Of a stretch of DNA of 64,000 nt, positions 52,607-60,482 are shown in pieces. The DNA comes from Streptomyces sp. BA2 (GTDB lineage Bacteria > Actinomycetota > Actinomycetes > Streptomycetales > Streptomycetaceae): NCBI RefSeq assembly GCF_009769735.1, contig NZ_WSRO01000002.1, forward strand, positions 9,101,001 through 9,165,000, written 5' to 3'. Made by a program: the position numbers and the translations under genes. The number at the start of each line of letters is the position of its first letter. Position 1 is the stretch's first letter. The notes beneath the pieces were generated by a model. That model did not search any database and had not been told where the DNA came from. It was given only the letters and a program-made list of their open reading frames with translations.

Positions 52607-52839
52607 GTGCCCCACTTCTCCTCGTTGTTGATCCTTCACGTCCGTGTTGGGGGGACGCATTTTCAAGGACTCCTCCTCTGATCGTTTCCAAAGTCTCGGG
52701 TCTGTTCTTTCGTCAACGGCAGGAGGCCGGCCTCGGGACCGGTCGGTCCCGGCCCTCTCCCTGGATCGGAGCACCAGGCCCGAGCCTGTGAGGCTGCCGT
52801 GGCGGGTCGCAAGCAGGGCGAACGCCTGATGCGCGAGCC

Positions 52840-53049
52840 CGATATCGCAGGTACCGAACCGGCTGTGGGTCACCGACCAGACCATGATCTCCACCGGCGA
52901 GGGACCGTTGTGGCTCTCCGCGATCCGCGACGCGTTCTCCTGCCGGGTTGCCGTGGGGGAGACCTCCGCCCGCGCGAACGCCGAGCTGGTGCTCACCACC
53001 CTGGAGTACGCACTCGCCTCCCGCGTGATCGTGCGTCCTGTTCGGTAGC
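52840..53049 (+). pseudogene. IS3-family transposase (rve) fragment
   Basis: 'NRLWVTDQTMISTGEGPLWL', 'SAIRDAFSCRVAVGETSARA' and 'NAELVLTTLEYALASR', i.e. the first-Asp block and second strand of the IS3 integrase core, then a stop after 'VIVRPVR'. No other part of the element is visible. Confidence 0.6.
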
Positions 53050-53114
53050 GCCATGGACGCAGAGGGGCTGCCCCGGGGCCGGATAGCCTGGGGGCAGCTG
53101 TTAGGCCCGGGGCT

Positions 53115-53459
53115 TCAGCAGTAGACCTCGACCCTGGTGGCCAGGAGGTTGTCTGCGTTTATGGGCCGCTCGCTGTTCGGCGCCACGTAGTCCCATCGCT
53201 CTCCCTGGTAATAGACCCGGAAGGCGTTTCCATGGGCTTTGGCATAGTAGAAGTAATCGTTGACGGGGTTGGTGCCGCACTGGGGCAGATTCCACACCTG
53301 AGAGGAGGTGTGGTAAATGCAGGCCCTGCCGTAGTCGCAGTATTCCTTCCAGTACTCGGCGCCGACGTCTGCCGATGCGGTGCCGGTGCTGCCGACAAGT
53401 GCTGCCGTGCCAAGTGCGGTTGTCAGGGCTATGGCCCTCGCCCGGGTGCGCCACCTCAT
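53115..53459 (-). CDS. Small secreted protein, peptidase inhibitor I36-like
   Basis: 114 residues: signal peptide MRWRTRARAIALTTALGTAA plus LVGSTGTASA, mature part of about 84 residues 'DVGAEYWKEYCDYGRACIYH', 'VWNLPQCGTNPVNDYFYYAK', 'GNAFRVYYQGERWDYVAPNS' with four Cys, two apparent disulfides. The C-x(5)-C-[IV]-Y opening and late aromatic strands resemble the SMI/I36 family (Streptomyces metalloproteinase inhibitor-like), but the match is by eye. AGGAAGGAAG is about 7 bases before ATG 53457-53459. Secreted; role could be protease inhibition. Confidence 0.65.
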   Translation of the reverse strand: MRWRTRARAIALTTALGTAALVGSTGTASADVGAEYWKEYCDYGRACIYHTSSQVWNLPQCGTNPVNDYFYYAKAHGNAFRVYYQGERWDYVAPNSERPINADNLLATRVEVYC

Positions 53460-53627
53460 GTGTCGCTTCCTTCCTGTTCGGACGGCTCGACGCCGCAGTT
53501 CGCTTTGGACCAACGTGGCCTTCGCCGAGCGATCGCACCACCTGACGTCTGTCAGGGACACTGCGCGAGCAGCGGCTCCCTACGCTGTGTGCCGACCCAA
53601 CCGGACTGTCCTGGACAGGAGTTGATG

Positions 53628-54818
53628 ATGCGTAGGTCGAGGTACCCGAGGCCCGAAGGTGTGGGCGGCATCGGCCGTCGGGCGGCGGCCAAGGCGGCCC
53701 TGGGGGCTGCTCTGGGGGCGGTGGGGCTGACCGCTGCGCCGCATCGAGCGATAGCGTCCGAGCCGACGGTCGTTGCTCCGTCGGCCTCCCGTATGAACAA
53801 GGTCAGGGACCTGACGGGCGCGGCCGAGACGAGCCGGTTCGGGGCTCGATGGACAGACCTCTGCATACCAGCGCTGTGTCCCGGAAATGGCGCGATGTTC
53901 TTCGCGGGAGGAGATACTTACGACGGTGATGTTCCACTGGCCGGAGAATGGAATGCTCCTGTGGGACTGCTTTCGAGTAGCACTGCGCTGAATTCGCTGC
54001 GTGTGGACAGCTGCGTGAGCCATCCGGGCACCCAGCACGTCAGAGCTCTGGTTCCCGAGGGTCACATCCCTGTGCCTCCGCACGGAAATCGGACGACGGC
54101 TTTGCCGTCCGATGTGTTCACCATCGGGGACGTGATGTACATGCACCTCATGCGTGGTCCCCTGTACGAGACGCACCACACCGACTTCTGGCGCTCCGGA
54201 GACAAGGGCGAGACATGGCAGTACGTGGCTCAGTGGAGCGATGACAGAAACCCGCTCACCCGTCGGCAGAAGACCTACGCCGTGGCCGACGACGGTTACT
54301 GCTATGTCCTGTCGACGGCCTTCGACCGTGCCGTGGTGTCGGACCTGTTTCTGCACCGGGTCCCCCAAGACATGGTTGGTGACCCTGCCGCCTATCAGCC
54401 GTGGGGATTCGCCGACGGCGCATGGGCCTGGGGCAATCCGCCGACGACTGTTGCCCGGCCACGGCAGTGGGGCGACATATGTCTGCGCGCGATGGGAGGA
54501 CAGTACGTCTTCACCTGGCTGGACATGGTCCCGGATGGCGCCCCGCGGCCTCCGGTGGGCGTGCCGGAAATAAGGGCCCAGGTCCTCCCGCTGCCCACCT
54601 CCAACCTGTTCACCACCCCGGAGCAGCAGCTCATCACGCATGTGCCGGCCGGACAGGAGAGCGGGGCCCACGTCACCTCTCCCTATGGCGGATTCATCAT
54701 CCCCGGCTCGACGTTCGACGACTTCCACATCGCGGTCAGCCAGTGGTACTTCGACGGAGCGGCCAAGCAGCACTACTACCGCGTCATGCAGTACGGCGGA
54801 GCCCTCTCTTCTCCCTGA
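53628..54818 (+). CDS. Secreted DUF4185-type (beta-propeller) protein
   Basis: 396 residues. Tat-like signal 'RRAAAKAALGAALGAVGLTA' after MRRSRYPRPEGVGGIG, with cleavage after AIA near residue 47. Mature sequence has 'VRDLTGAAETSRFGARWTDL', 'NGAMFFAGGDTYDGD', 'WRSGDKGETWQYVAQWSDDR' (Asp-box like S-x-D-x-G-x-T-W) and 'TSPYGGFIIPGSTFDDFHIA', which match DUF4185 glycosidase-like propellers. AGGAG is 6 bases before the second of two adjacent ATGs. Possibly a secreted glycan-binding or glycosidase-type protein. It follows a GH-type neighbour set but is not in an operon with the FHA gene (106-bp gap). Confidence 0.75.
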   Translation: MRRSRYPRPEGVGGIGRRAAAKAALGAALGAVGLTAAPHRAIASEPTVVAPSASRMNKVRDLTGAAETSRFGARWTDLCIPALCPGNGAMFFAGGDTYDGDVPLAGEWNAPVGLLSSSTALNSLRVDSCVSHPGTQHVRALVPEGHIPVPPHGNRTTALPSDVFTIGDVMYMHLMRGPLYETHHTDFWRSGDKGETWQYVAQWSDDRNPLTRRQKTYAVADDGYCYVLSTAFDRAVVSDLFLHRVPQDMVGDPAAYQPWGFADGAWAWGNPPTTVARPRQWGDICLRAMGGQYVFTWLDMVPDGAPRPPVGVPEIRAQVLPLPTSNLFTTPEQQLITHVPAGQESGAHVTSPYGGFIIPGSTFDDFHIAVSQWYFDGAAKQHYYRVMQYGGALSSP

Positions 54819-54924
54819 TGGAAAATACCGGCCATTCTCGAGGGCGGGTGGTGGTGGGCGACATGGCCCGCACCTATCCTGCTGGCGGTGCGCAACATGA
54901 AAGCACCGCGACGCCGGATCGGGA

Positions 54925-55728
54925 GTGACGGTCCAGCCGGGCCAATGGGGGGGGCGCGTGGATTCCGTCATCGTGCAATTGCCTGAGCGAGCGGAGGGAC
55001 GATCGCACCAGTCTGCCGAGCCAGGCCGCCCTGAGCTGCTGCGGCTCGCGCCTGGTGACACCGTCGACTTCGGGCGTGGCACACCGGAAACACCCGTTCC
55101 CCTCATGCTCGACGACCCTGCTGTCTCGCGCAGGGCCGGGCAGATCACGGCGACCGAGGACTACTGGCGGCTGTCCAATTTCAGTCAGACGTCGACCTAC
55201 GCTGTCGAGAACCTCGAAGGCGCGGGAGAGCACATCAGAGTCTCGCCGGGCAGGATCGGCGCACCGGTGCCGTTCGAGTTCTCCCGTGTGGTGCTGCCCG
55301 GAGTGGACAAAGAGAGCTCCTTCAAGGTGTTCGCAACGGAGCACGTGTTCCAGGACGGCGAACCGCCACCATTCCGTGGGGAGCCGACGCTGAGCCCGTT
55401 CGCCCTCGACCCGACGTCGAAGTACTTCCTGGTCCTGCTGGCATTGTGCGAGCCGCGGCTGCGCAACGCCTCCAGCAGCGCCGTACCGGGCGTCGGCGAC
55501 GTGCTGGAGCGACTTCACGCACTGGAAGGCTGCCGCGAACTGACCCGCTCGGCCGTCAACTTCCACATCGACTACCTCGCTTCCGTGAAGCTCCGGTTGC
55601 GCAGTGACGAGACACCGCCGAACCGTTGGGGAGGCGGCAAGCGCGACGAACTCATCGCGTTCGCCCTGCGCTTCGATCTGGTACGGGAGAGCCATCTCGC
55701 CCTGCTGCCCACCGCGGACGGACGGTAG
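54925..55728 (+). CDS. FHA-like domain protein paired with the Ser/Thr kinase
   Basis: 267 residues (start GTG 54925; GTG 54958 is an alternative with DSVIVQLPERAEG). The region 'TVDFGRGTPETPVPLMLDDP' and 'AVSRRAGQITATEDYWRLSN' has the G-R... S-R-x-x-x-x-I FHA core, followed by 'SQTSTYAVENLEGAGEHIRV'. The C-terminal half (from 'LDPTSKYFLVLLALCEPRLR') is helical and unassigned. It ends 13 bp before the kinase gene, whose RBS overlaps the stop. FHA proteins bind phosphothreonine, so it is a likely substrate or adaptor of that kinase. Confidence 0.75.
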   Translation: MTVQPGQWGGRVDSVIVQLPERAEGRSHQSAEPGRPELLRLAPGDTVDFGRGTPETPVPLMLDDPAVSRRAGQITATEDYWRLSNFSQTSTYAVENLEGAGEHIRVSPGRIGAPVPFEFSRVVLPGVDKESSFKVFATEHVFQDGEPPPFRGEPTLSPFALDPTSKYFLVLLALCEPRLRNASSSAVPGVGDVLERLHALEGCRELTRSAVNFHIDYLASVKLRLRSDETPPNRWGGGKRDELIAFALRFDLVRESHLALLPTADGR

Positions 55729-55741
55729 GAGAAACAGCGGG

Positions 55742-57172
55742 ATGAGCAGTGCCAAGGCGTCACGGCCCGGTCTGCTCCCCGGCCACCGCGTCGGGGACTG
55801 GGCCGTGACCGGCCATATCGGCGACGGCGGTTGGGGCAGCGTCTACGCGGCCGAGCACATCGCCGACAAGTCCACGGTCGCGATCAAACTGCTGCGTACG
55901 GACCTGCTCCCCCCTGCCCAGCGCGCCTCGATGGACGAACTGATGCGGCGCGAGGTGCGCTTTAGCCTCATGGCCGAGCACCCCAACGTCGTGCGTACCC
56001 ACGCCGCTCTCACCCTCAAGGACCGGGAGCGTCCCGACCTCGACGGCATGACCGCACTGGTGATGGACCGCGCTGAGCGCAGCCTGCAGGATCTGCTCCA
56101 CGATGCCCCCGTGGGCATACCTGTGCCCAACGCCCCTCAACTCCTTGTGGGCATCAGCGCCGGATTGGCCCACATCCATTCCCGCGGCTGGGTACACGGC
56201 GACCTCAAGCCCGCCAACATCCTGCTCGCACGCGACGACCAGGTATGGCTCGCGGACTTCGGCCTCAGCGCCGAACTGGAAGGCACCCACGCCTACATAC
56301 CGCCGCTCGGCTCGCTCGATCACGTACCGCCCGAGTGGTGGAGCCAGCGCAGCTCGCTGCGCGGCGCGCCCTTGCGCCCGACGGCGGACATCTGGGCTTT
56401 CGGCGTCGTGGCCCACCAAATACTCACCGGCGGCCTGCACCCCTTCCCCGGCGGTACGGCGCGAGCCCGCGGGATGGCTGCCGACACTTATGCGCGCGGA
56501 GGCACACGGCTGCGACTTGATGACGCCGTACCCCTGCAATGGCGTGGCCTGATCACGGACTGTCTGCGCCCGGACCACAGATCCCGGGCCTCGCTGAGCG
56601 CGCTCGACATGATGCGCCGCGTACGAACCCTGGCGGCGCCTCCCGCAGCACACCGCCGCGGCCGCGCAATCCTGGGGCCGGTCGGCTCACTGCGGCTTGT
56701 CACGGCGGCGCTCGCCGTCACGCTGCTCTCCGGAGACATCCCCGCAGGACACGGCCCGGCACTCCAGGGCTCTCGTCCCACCGGTAGCAGCACCGTCCGC
56801 ACGTTCCAGAACATGTATACGAAGGCATGTATGGACGACAGCCTTGAATTCGGTCTGCGCGGCTATGCCTGCAACGGCTTGGACTTCCAGAGATGGAGGA
56901 TCCGGCGCACCGACGGCACCATGCAGCAGATCGAGAACATCGACACCCACCAGTGCCTCTACGACGACGGCATTGTGCTGGACACCAAGCCCTGTGACTC
57001 CTCGCTGCCGCGGAGCTGGGTCGTCCTCACCAACGAAGGGCGCCCCGACACTGTCCGGAGCCGGGCCACAGGCAAGTGTCTCCACGACGGTGAATACGGC
57101 CTGCAGACGCTCCCCTGCTGGCCAGGGAGCGTCCGCCAGCAGTGGCGGGAACGGGGACGGCCGGACGCTTAG
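55742..57172 (+). CDS. Ser/Thr protein kinase with transmembrane segment and C-terminal ricin lectin domain
   Basis: 476 residues. Kinase domain: glycine loop 'GHIGDGGWGSVYAAEH', Lys49 (TVAIKL), catalytic loop H-G-D-L-K-P-A-N at 152-159, DFG at 172-174. The catalytic loop has Gly where most have Arg (non-RD). Hydrophobic segment about 312-331 (GPVGSLRLVTAALAVTLLSG) should cross the membrane; 353-470 is a ricin-type trefoil with 'MYTKACMDDSLEFGLRGYAC', 'DFQRWRIRRTDGTMQQIENI', 'CLYDDGIVLDTKPCD' and 'GKCLHDGEYGLQTLPC', repeats CxxDxxxxxxxxxxC and Q-x-W. AGGAG is 8 bases before ATG. Extracellular glycan sensing controlling an intracellular kinase is the natural reading. PASTA repeats are absent. 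Confidence 0.87.
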   Translation: MSSAKASRPGLLPGHRVGDWAVTGHIGDGGWGSVYAAEHIADKSTVAIKLLRTDLLPPAQRASMDELMRREVRFSLMAEHPNVVRTHAALTLKDRERPDLDGMTALVMDRAERSLQDLLHDAPVGIPVPNAPQLLVGISAGLAHIHSRGWVHGDLKPANILLARDDQVWLADFGLSAELEGTHAYIPPLGSLDHVPPEWWSQRSSLRGAPLRPTADIWAFGVVAHQILTGGLHPFPGGTARARGMAADTYARGGTRLRLDDAVPLQWRGLITDCLRPDHRSRASLSALDMMRRVRTLAAPPAAHRRGRAILGPVGSLRLVTAALAVTLLSGDIPAGHGPALQGSRPTGSSTVRTFQNMYTKACMDDSLEFGLRGYACNGLDFQRWRIRRTDGTMQQIENIDTHQCLYDDGIVLDTKPCDSSLPRSWVVLTNEGRPDTVRSRATGKCLHDGEYGLQTLPCWPGSVRQQWRERGRPDA

Positions 57173-57177
57173 AGGAC

Positions 57178-57335
57178 CTCTAAAACGTGTTGCACAAGGC
57201 TGTGTTCGGGCAGGTCAGGGCCGGTGATCGCGGCTTTCTGGTAATGAGGCGAGGGCGAGGTTGTGCATGTGGGCGACGGCTTGGGCGGCGTGATGGAGGC
57301 CGTTGCCGCGTTGCTGGCAGTCGCGGAGGATCTTG
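57178..57335 (-). pseudogene. IS5-type transposase C-terminal tail and IS end (right flank copy)
   Basis: Minus-strand 'CQQRGNGLHHAAQAVAHMHN' and 'LALASLPESRDHRP' with stop, followed outward by the IS end TCTAAAACGTGTTGCAC. It is homologous, in inverted orientation, to 51290-51428. Confidence 0.65.
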
Positions 57336-57739
57336 TAGCTCTCACCCCCGCTGCCCCGTCACCGACACCACGGCACCCCATTTCTGCGGCGCCAGGCGCG
57401 GAGGGCAGATCGATCACCACGTTCGCGACACGCCATAGATATGGCGATCGCCGGCGGGCGCCTGCTTCTCCGAACTTGCGGAAGGCACGAACTGCGCAGC
57501 CCTGATCCGCCCGGGCTGACGGAATCGATCTAGCGTGTGTCGTCAACTGGCAGACGAGACAGGGGGAACACAGATGCAGCTGGGGTACGACAGGCCACGA
57601 TTGCGATCGGGGAGAACCGCAACGGCCGTCGTTGCAGCGCTGCTTCTGAGGCACTGGCAAGATTTCCGTGAAGTTTGGGTGTGCCACCGCGCCACCGTGC
57701 GCCGGTGACGCTCCGTCACAGGACGCGGCATTGTCGACG
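57336..57739. other. No confident gene
   Basis: About 400 bp between transposase remnants; contains short coherent strings on both strands but nothing assignable. Probably degraded IS DNA. Confidence 0.35.
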
Positions 57740-58252
57740 AAGTGTGATGACCTCGTCCAGATCGTGTCTCCGCACCTCGATGCGGTGCGGGTGGAACGGG
57801 TGTGGGTGGCGGGCGGCGTGGTCCGTATCGCGGCCTGCACCCGGGAGTTGACGGTGGCGTGTCCGGACTGCCACCGTGGTTCGCGGCAGGCGCAAAAGCT
57901 TCTCCTGGCGCGACTACCGGGACCTGCTGAACGCCGCCCACCGGCAGCTCGGCGGCCCGATCGTCCTGGTCCGGGACAACCTCAACGTCCACAAAGCCGC
58001 CGACCTGCGGCAGTGGGCGGCAGCCCGGGAGTGGCTGACCATCTACTACCTGCCGCCCTACGCACACCCGGCCTCAACCGCGTCGAAGTCATCTGGCCTC
58101 TCCTGCGACGCGGATGGCTCTCCAACGTCGCCTTCAGTGCTCCCGAACACCTCGACCAGCGCATCCGACGCGGCTTACGCCTCATCCAGTACCGCAGTCA
58201 CCTCATAGACGGCTGGCTCGCCAAGACCGGCCTGACCATCGGACCCGCCTGA
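57740..58252 (+). pseudogene. Chimera of ISL3 N-terminus and IS630 C-terminus
   Basis: 57741-57880 encodes 'DLVQIVSPHLDAVRVERVWV', 'AGGVVRIAACTRELTVACPD' and 'C', the zinc-finger start of ISL3 transposases. It is joined in-line to 'RRKSFSWRDYRDLLNAAHRQ', 'IVLVRDNLNVHKAADLRQWA' (Asp in RDNLNVH) and 'WLTIYYLPPYA', the end of an IS630 transposase, then (frame changed) 'LLRRGWLSNVAFSAPEHLDQ' and 'HLIDGWLAKTGLTIGPA' to the TGA at 58250-58252. Confidence 0.7.
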
Positions 58253-58349
58253 TCAGCGACACGACACCACGACTCCAACCTCAAGTAGAGGAGTTCGAGA
58301 GGCCGATGGAGAAGCAGCCGACCGAAGTCCGTGCGGCCCGAGGGGCCCC

Positions 58350-59078
58350 TCAGGCCGCCATCAGCGCCGCCAGGGCGCGGTCCATTGCGGCGTTGAACTC
58401 TTCCGGCGTCAGCGGGAGACGGGACTTGACGTCCCGACTCCACTGGTCGGCGAGGACCTCGGCGGACCCCGCCTCAACACCGTCGAGCGCCGCGTCGGCC
58501 AGGTCCGACGGAGCGAGCTTGTCCACGGGCCAGCCCGCCGTCATGTCGGTGTCGGCCAGGCCGAGGTGTACCGCTGTGACGAGCGTGCCCTGCTCGGCGA
58601 GCTCCAGGCGAACGCCGTTGGTCATGGCCCAGGCGGCGGCCTTGGTCAGGTGGTAGGCGTTGGCGCCCTTGCCCCCGAACCACGACATGGCGGAGAGGAC
58701 GTTGACGATCGCGCCCCCGCCGTTCCTGGCGAGCGCCGGCGCGAACTCCCGGATCATTCCCAGGTGGCCGAACATGTTGGTCTCCATCTCGTGCCGCACC
58801 GTGTCCAGCGAACCGGTCACCAGGTTGGTCCCCGTACTGATTCCCGCGTTGTTGATGAGTAGCGAGACGTCCGGGGCGGCCTCGGCGGCGGCCCTCACGG
58901 ATGCGGGATCGGTGATGTCGAGGGGCAGCACCTCGACCCCGGGCAGGTCCAGGGTCTCCGGTCGGCGGGCCGTCGCGTAGACCTTGCGGGCGCCCCGTTC
59001 GAGCAGGCGCTGGGCGAAGGCGCGGCCCAGGCCGCGGTTGGCTCCGGTGACAAGGGCGACGGAGTTGTTGATATCCAT
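58350..59078 (-). CDS. Short-chain dehydrogenase/reductase
   Basis: 242 residues. TGxxxGxG motif 'VALVTGANRGLGRAFAQRLL', N-N-A-G 'VSLLINNAGISTGTNLV', catalytic Ser (SAMSWF) and Tyr-x-x-x-Lys in 'GANAYHLTKAAAWAM'. Classical SDR acting on a small alcohol or ketone with NAD(P)H; substrate unknown. ATG 59076-59078 is chosen over an upstream in-frame Met at 59195 that overlaps the divergent MerR gene. Separated from that gene by 76 bp with a 16-bp palindrome, so it is probably under its control. Confidence 0.9.
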   Translation of the reverse strand: MDINNSVALVTGANRGLGRAFAQRLLERGARKVYATARRPETLDLPGVEVLPLDITDPASVRAAAEAAPDVSLLINNAGISTGTNLVTGSLDTVRHEMETNMFGHLGMIREFAPALARNGGGAIVNVLSAMSWFGGKGANAYHLTKAAAWAMTNGVRLELAEQGTLVTAVHLGLADTDMTAGWPVDKLAPSDLADAALDGVEAGSAEVLADQWSRDVKSRLPLTPEEFNAAMDRALAALMAA

Positions 59079-59095
59079 GACCGGTACGCTAAAAC

Positions 59096-59111
59096 CTGAC
59101 GCTAGCGTCAG
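59096..59111. promoter_or_regulatory. Palindromic MerR-type operator
   Basis: CTGACGCTAGCGTCAG, a perfect 16-bp palindrome 18 bp upstream of the SDR start and 44 bp upstream of the MerR start, where a MerR-type spacer dyad would be expected. Confidence 0.7.
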
Positions 59112-59154
59112 AGGCAAGTGCTGCTCGTCAGGGCCAGGGGTGAGAGGAATCACC

Positions 59155-59532
59155 ATGACTGTCACAGTGGCCGCAGCCGAGCGGTTGATCCGCATCGGCG
59201 AGGTGGCACGAGGTGCCGGCGTCTCAGTGCGCGCCGTGCGCTACTACGAGCAGCAAGGGCTGCTCATCGCGGAGCGCAGCCCGTCCGGCCAGCGCTTGTA
59301 CCGGCAGGACGCCATCCCCCTGATCCGCTTCTTCCAGCAGATGTTCGCCGCCGGTCTCACCAGCCGAAGGATCAGCGAACTCCTGCCGTGCTGGGACTCC
59401 GGGCACACCGACGCCGAGCAACGAGCCATGCTGCGAGCCGAGCGCGAGCGCATCCAGGCCAAGATCGACGACCTGCAGGCCGCCCTGGACCACCTCGACG
59501 AGGTCATCGCGATCACGGACACGCACCCGTAG
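59155..59532 (+). CDS. MerR-family transcriptional regulator
   Basis: 125 residues: 'RLIRIGEVARGAGVSVRAVR', 'YYEQQGLLIAERSPSGQRLY' (MerR winged helix), then 'FFQQMFAAGLTSRRISELLP' and a coiled coil 'RERIQAKIDDLQAALDHLDE'. Two candidate Cys are absent except 'ELLPCWDSG', so metal sensing is unlikely. Divergent from the SDR gene, sharing the palindrome 59096-59111; analogous to MerR/SDR pairs sensing xenobiotics or redox compounds. Confidence 0.9.
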   Translation: MTVTVAAAERLIRIGEVARGAGVSVRAVRYYEQQGLLIAERSPSGQRLYRQDAIPLIRFFQQMFAAGLTSRRISELLPCWDSGHTDAEQRAMLRAERERIQAKIDDLQAALDHLDEVIAITDTHP

Positions 59533-59810
59533 GCGCGGTCGGCCAGACGTCTCATCAGCGATCTAACCTCGTTGTCCTGGTTGGGGCGATGAGGAGTCGT
59601 TGAGAGGGAACTGTTATCGGGCGGCCGACGCGATTTTCGGTGTTCGGGCAGGGCGGAGACCGGCGCGGTGGTCTGGTTCTCCAGGGTCTTTCCGGTCGTG
59701 GGCCGTCAGGTTTTGCCGGTCAGCTGGCAGGACGGTGTAGTGCGGCGACGCGAGAGCAGCCATGCACGTAACTCAGCACGCCAGCAGGGCGAAAGTTGCC
59801 TGATGCGGCA
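59533..59810. other. No gene; possible IS end
   Basis: About 280 bp with T/G-rich low-information sequence. Part (59570-59605, TGTCCTGGTTGGGGCG) resembles ends of Streptomyces IS elements, but I cannot confirm it. Confidence 0.3.
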
Positions 59811-59852
59811 CTAGAGGCTCCCCACCAGGGCGCCCTGGTGGGGAGCCTCTAG
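59811..59852. terminator. 42-bp perfect palindrome (strong hairpin)
   Basis: 21-base arms with no loop (self-complementary from 59811 to 59852; arms begin CTAGAGGCTCCCCACCAGGG). In RNA it would fold into a very stable hairpin, followed by GCTGTTCTTGTTG. Probably a bidirectional terminator after the MerR gene. Confidence 0.8.
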
Positions 59853-59876
59853 CTGTTCTTGTTGCCAGAGTCCGGC

Positions 59877-60257
59877 CTACTCGTCCTCTTCGGCTTCGAG
59901 AAGCCACACCAGCTTCTTGCGTTCTTCTCGGTCCATGCGGCGACGCACTTCCCCGGTGGACCCGGGCCGGGTCAGTCCAGGGAAGTGTGTCCACCAGCTC
60001 GTCGGGGTTGGCCGTGGGGCCGCCGGCGTAGCCGAACCCGAGGCCATTCTGGACGACCCGCAGTGGGTGGAGTGGCGCGGTGGTCCCGCCCACGAGTTCA
60101 GCGCCGCCTGACGATCGAGCGGCGGCGGCAGCGGCCGGGCCGGATGGTCCTGCCCAGCCGCGTGGCTACTCCCAGGGTCGTGGTAGCGCGGCCACAGGGA
60201 TCTGAGCCAGTCGGGCGGGTTGGTGAGAAGCCGCGTCACATCTTCCCTGTGAGTCAC
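59877..60257 (-). pseudogene. Hypothetical protein remnant with frameshift
   Basis: Minus-strand 'REDVTRLLTNPPDWLRSLWP' starts like a real gene; the middle reads better in another frame ('TTAPLHPLRVVQNGLGFGYA', 'GGPTANPDELVDTLP') and the end 'RRRMDREERKKLVWLLEAEE' (DE) returns to the first. Two indels are needed. No family named. Confidence 0.3.
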
Positions 60258-60482
60258 CAGAGTTGGTCACCGGGAGGTGAAGTGCAGGATCTGGGAATGC
60301 AGTCTCCGCGCGACGCCGCAAGTACAGCTGTCCGGCCTGCTGGGGGTGGCATTTCGCCAGACCCGACGGGAACGGCCGGGTTCGCCGCCATTCAAGGGAC
60401 AGTGATCGCATTCGCCTGAAACGCTGTGCTCTGCGCCCGGCCCTGAAGGTACGCCGGGGCAGGTCGGATCCTGTCCAGGCTG

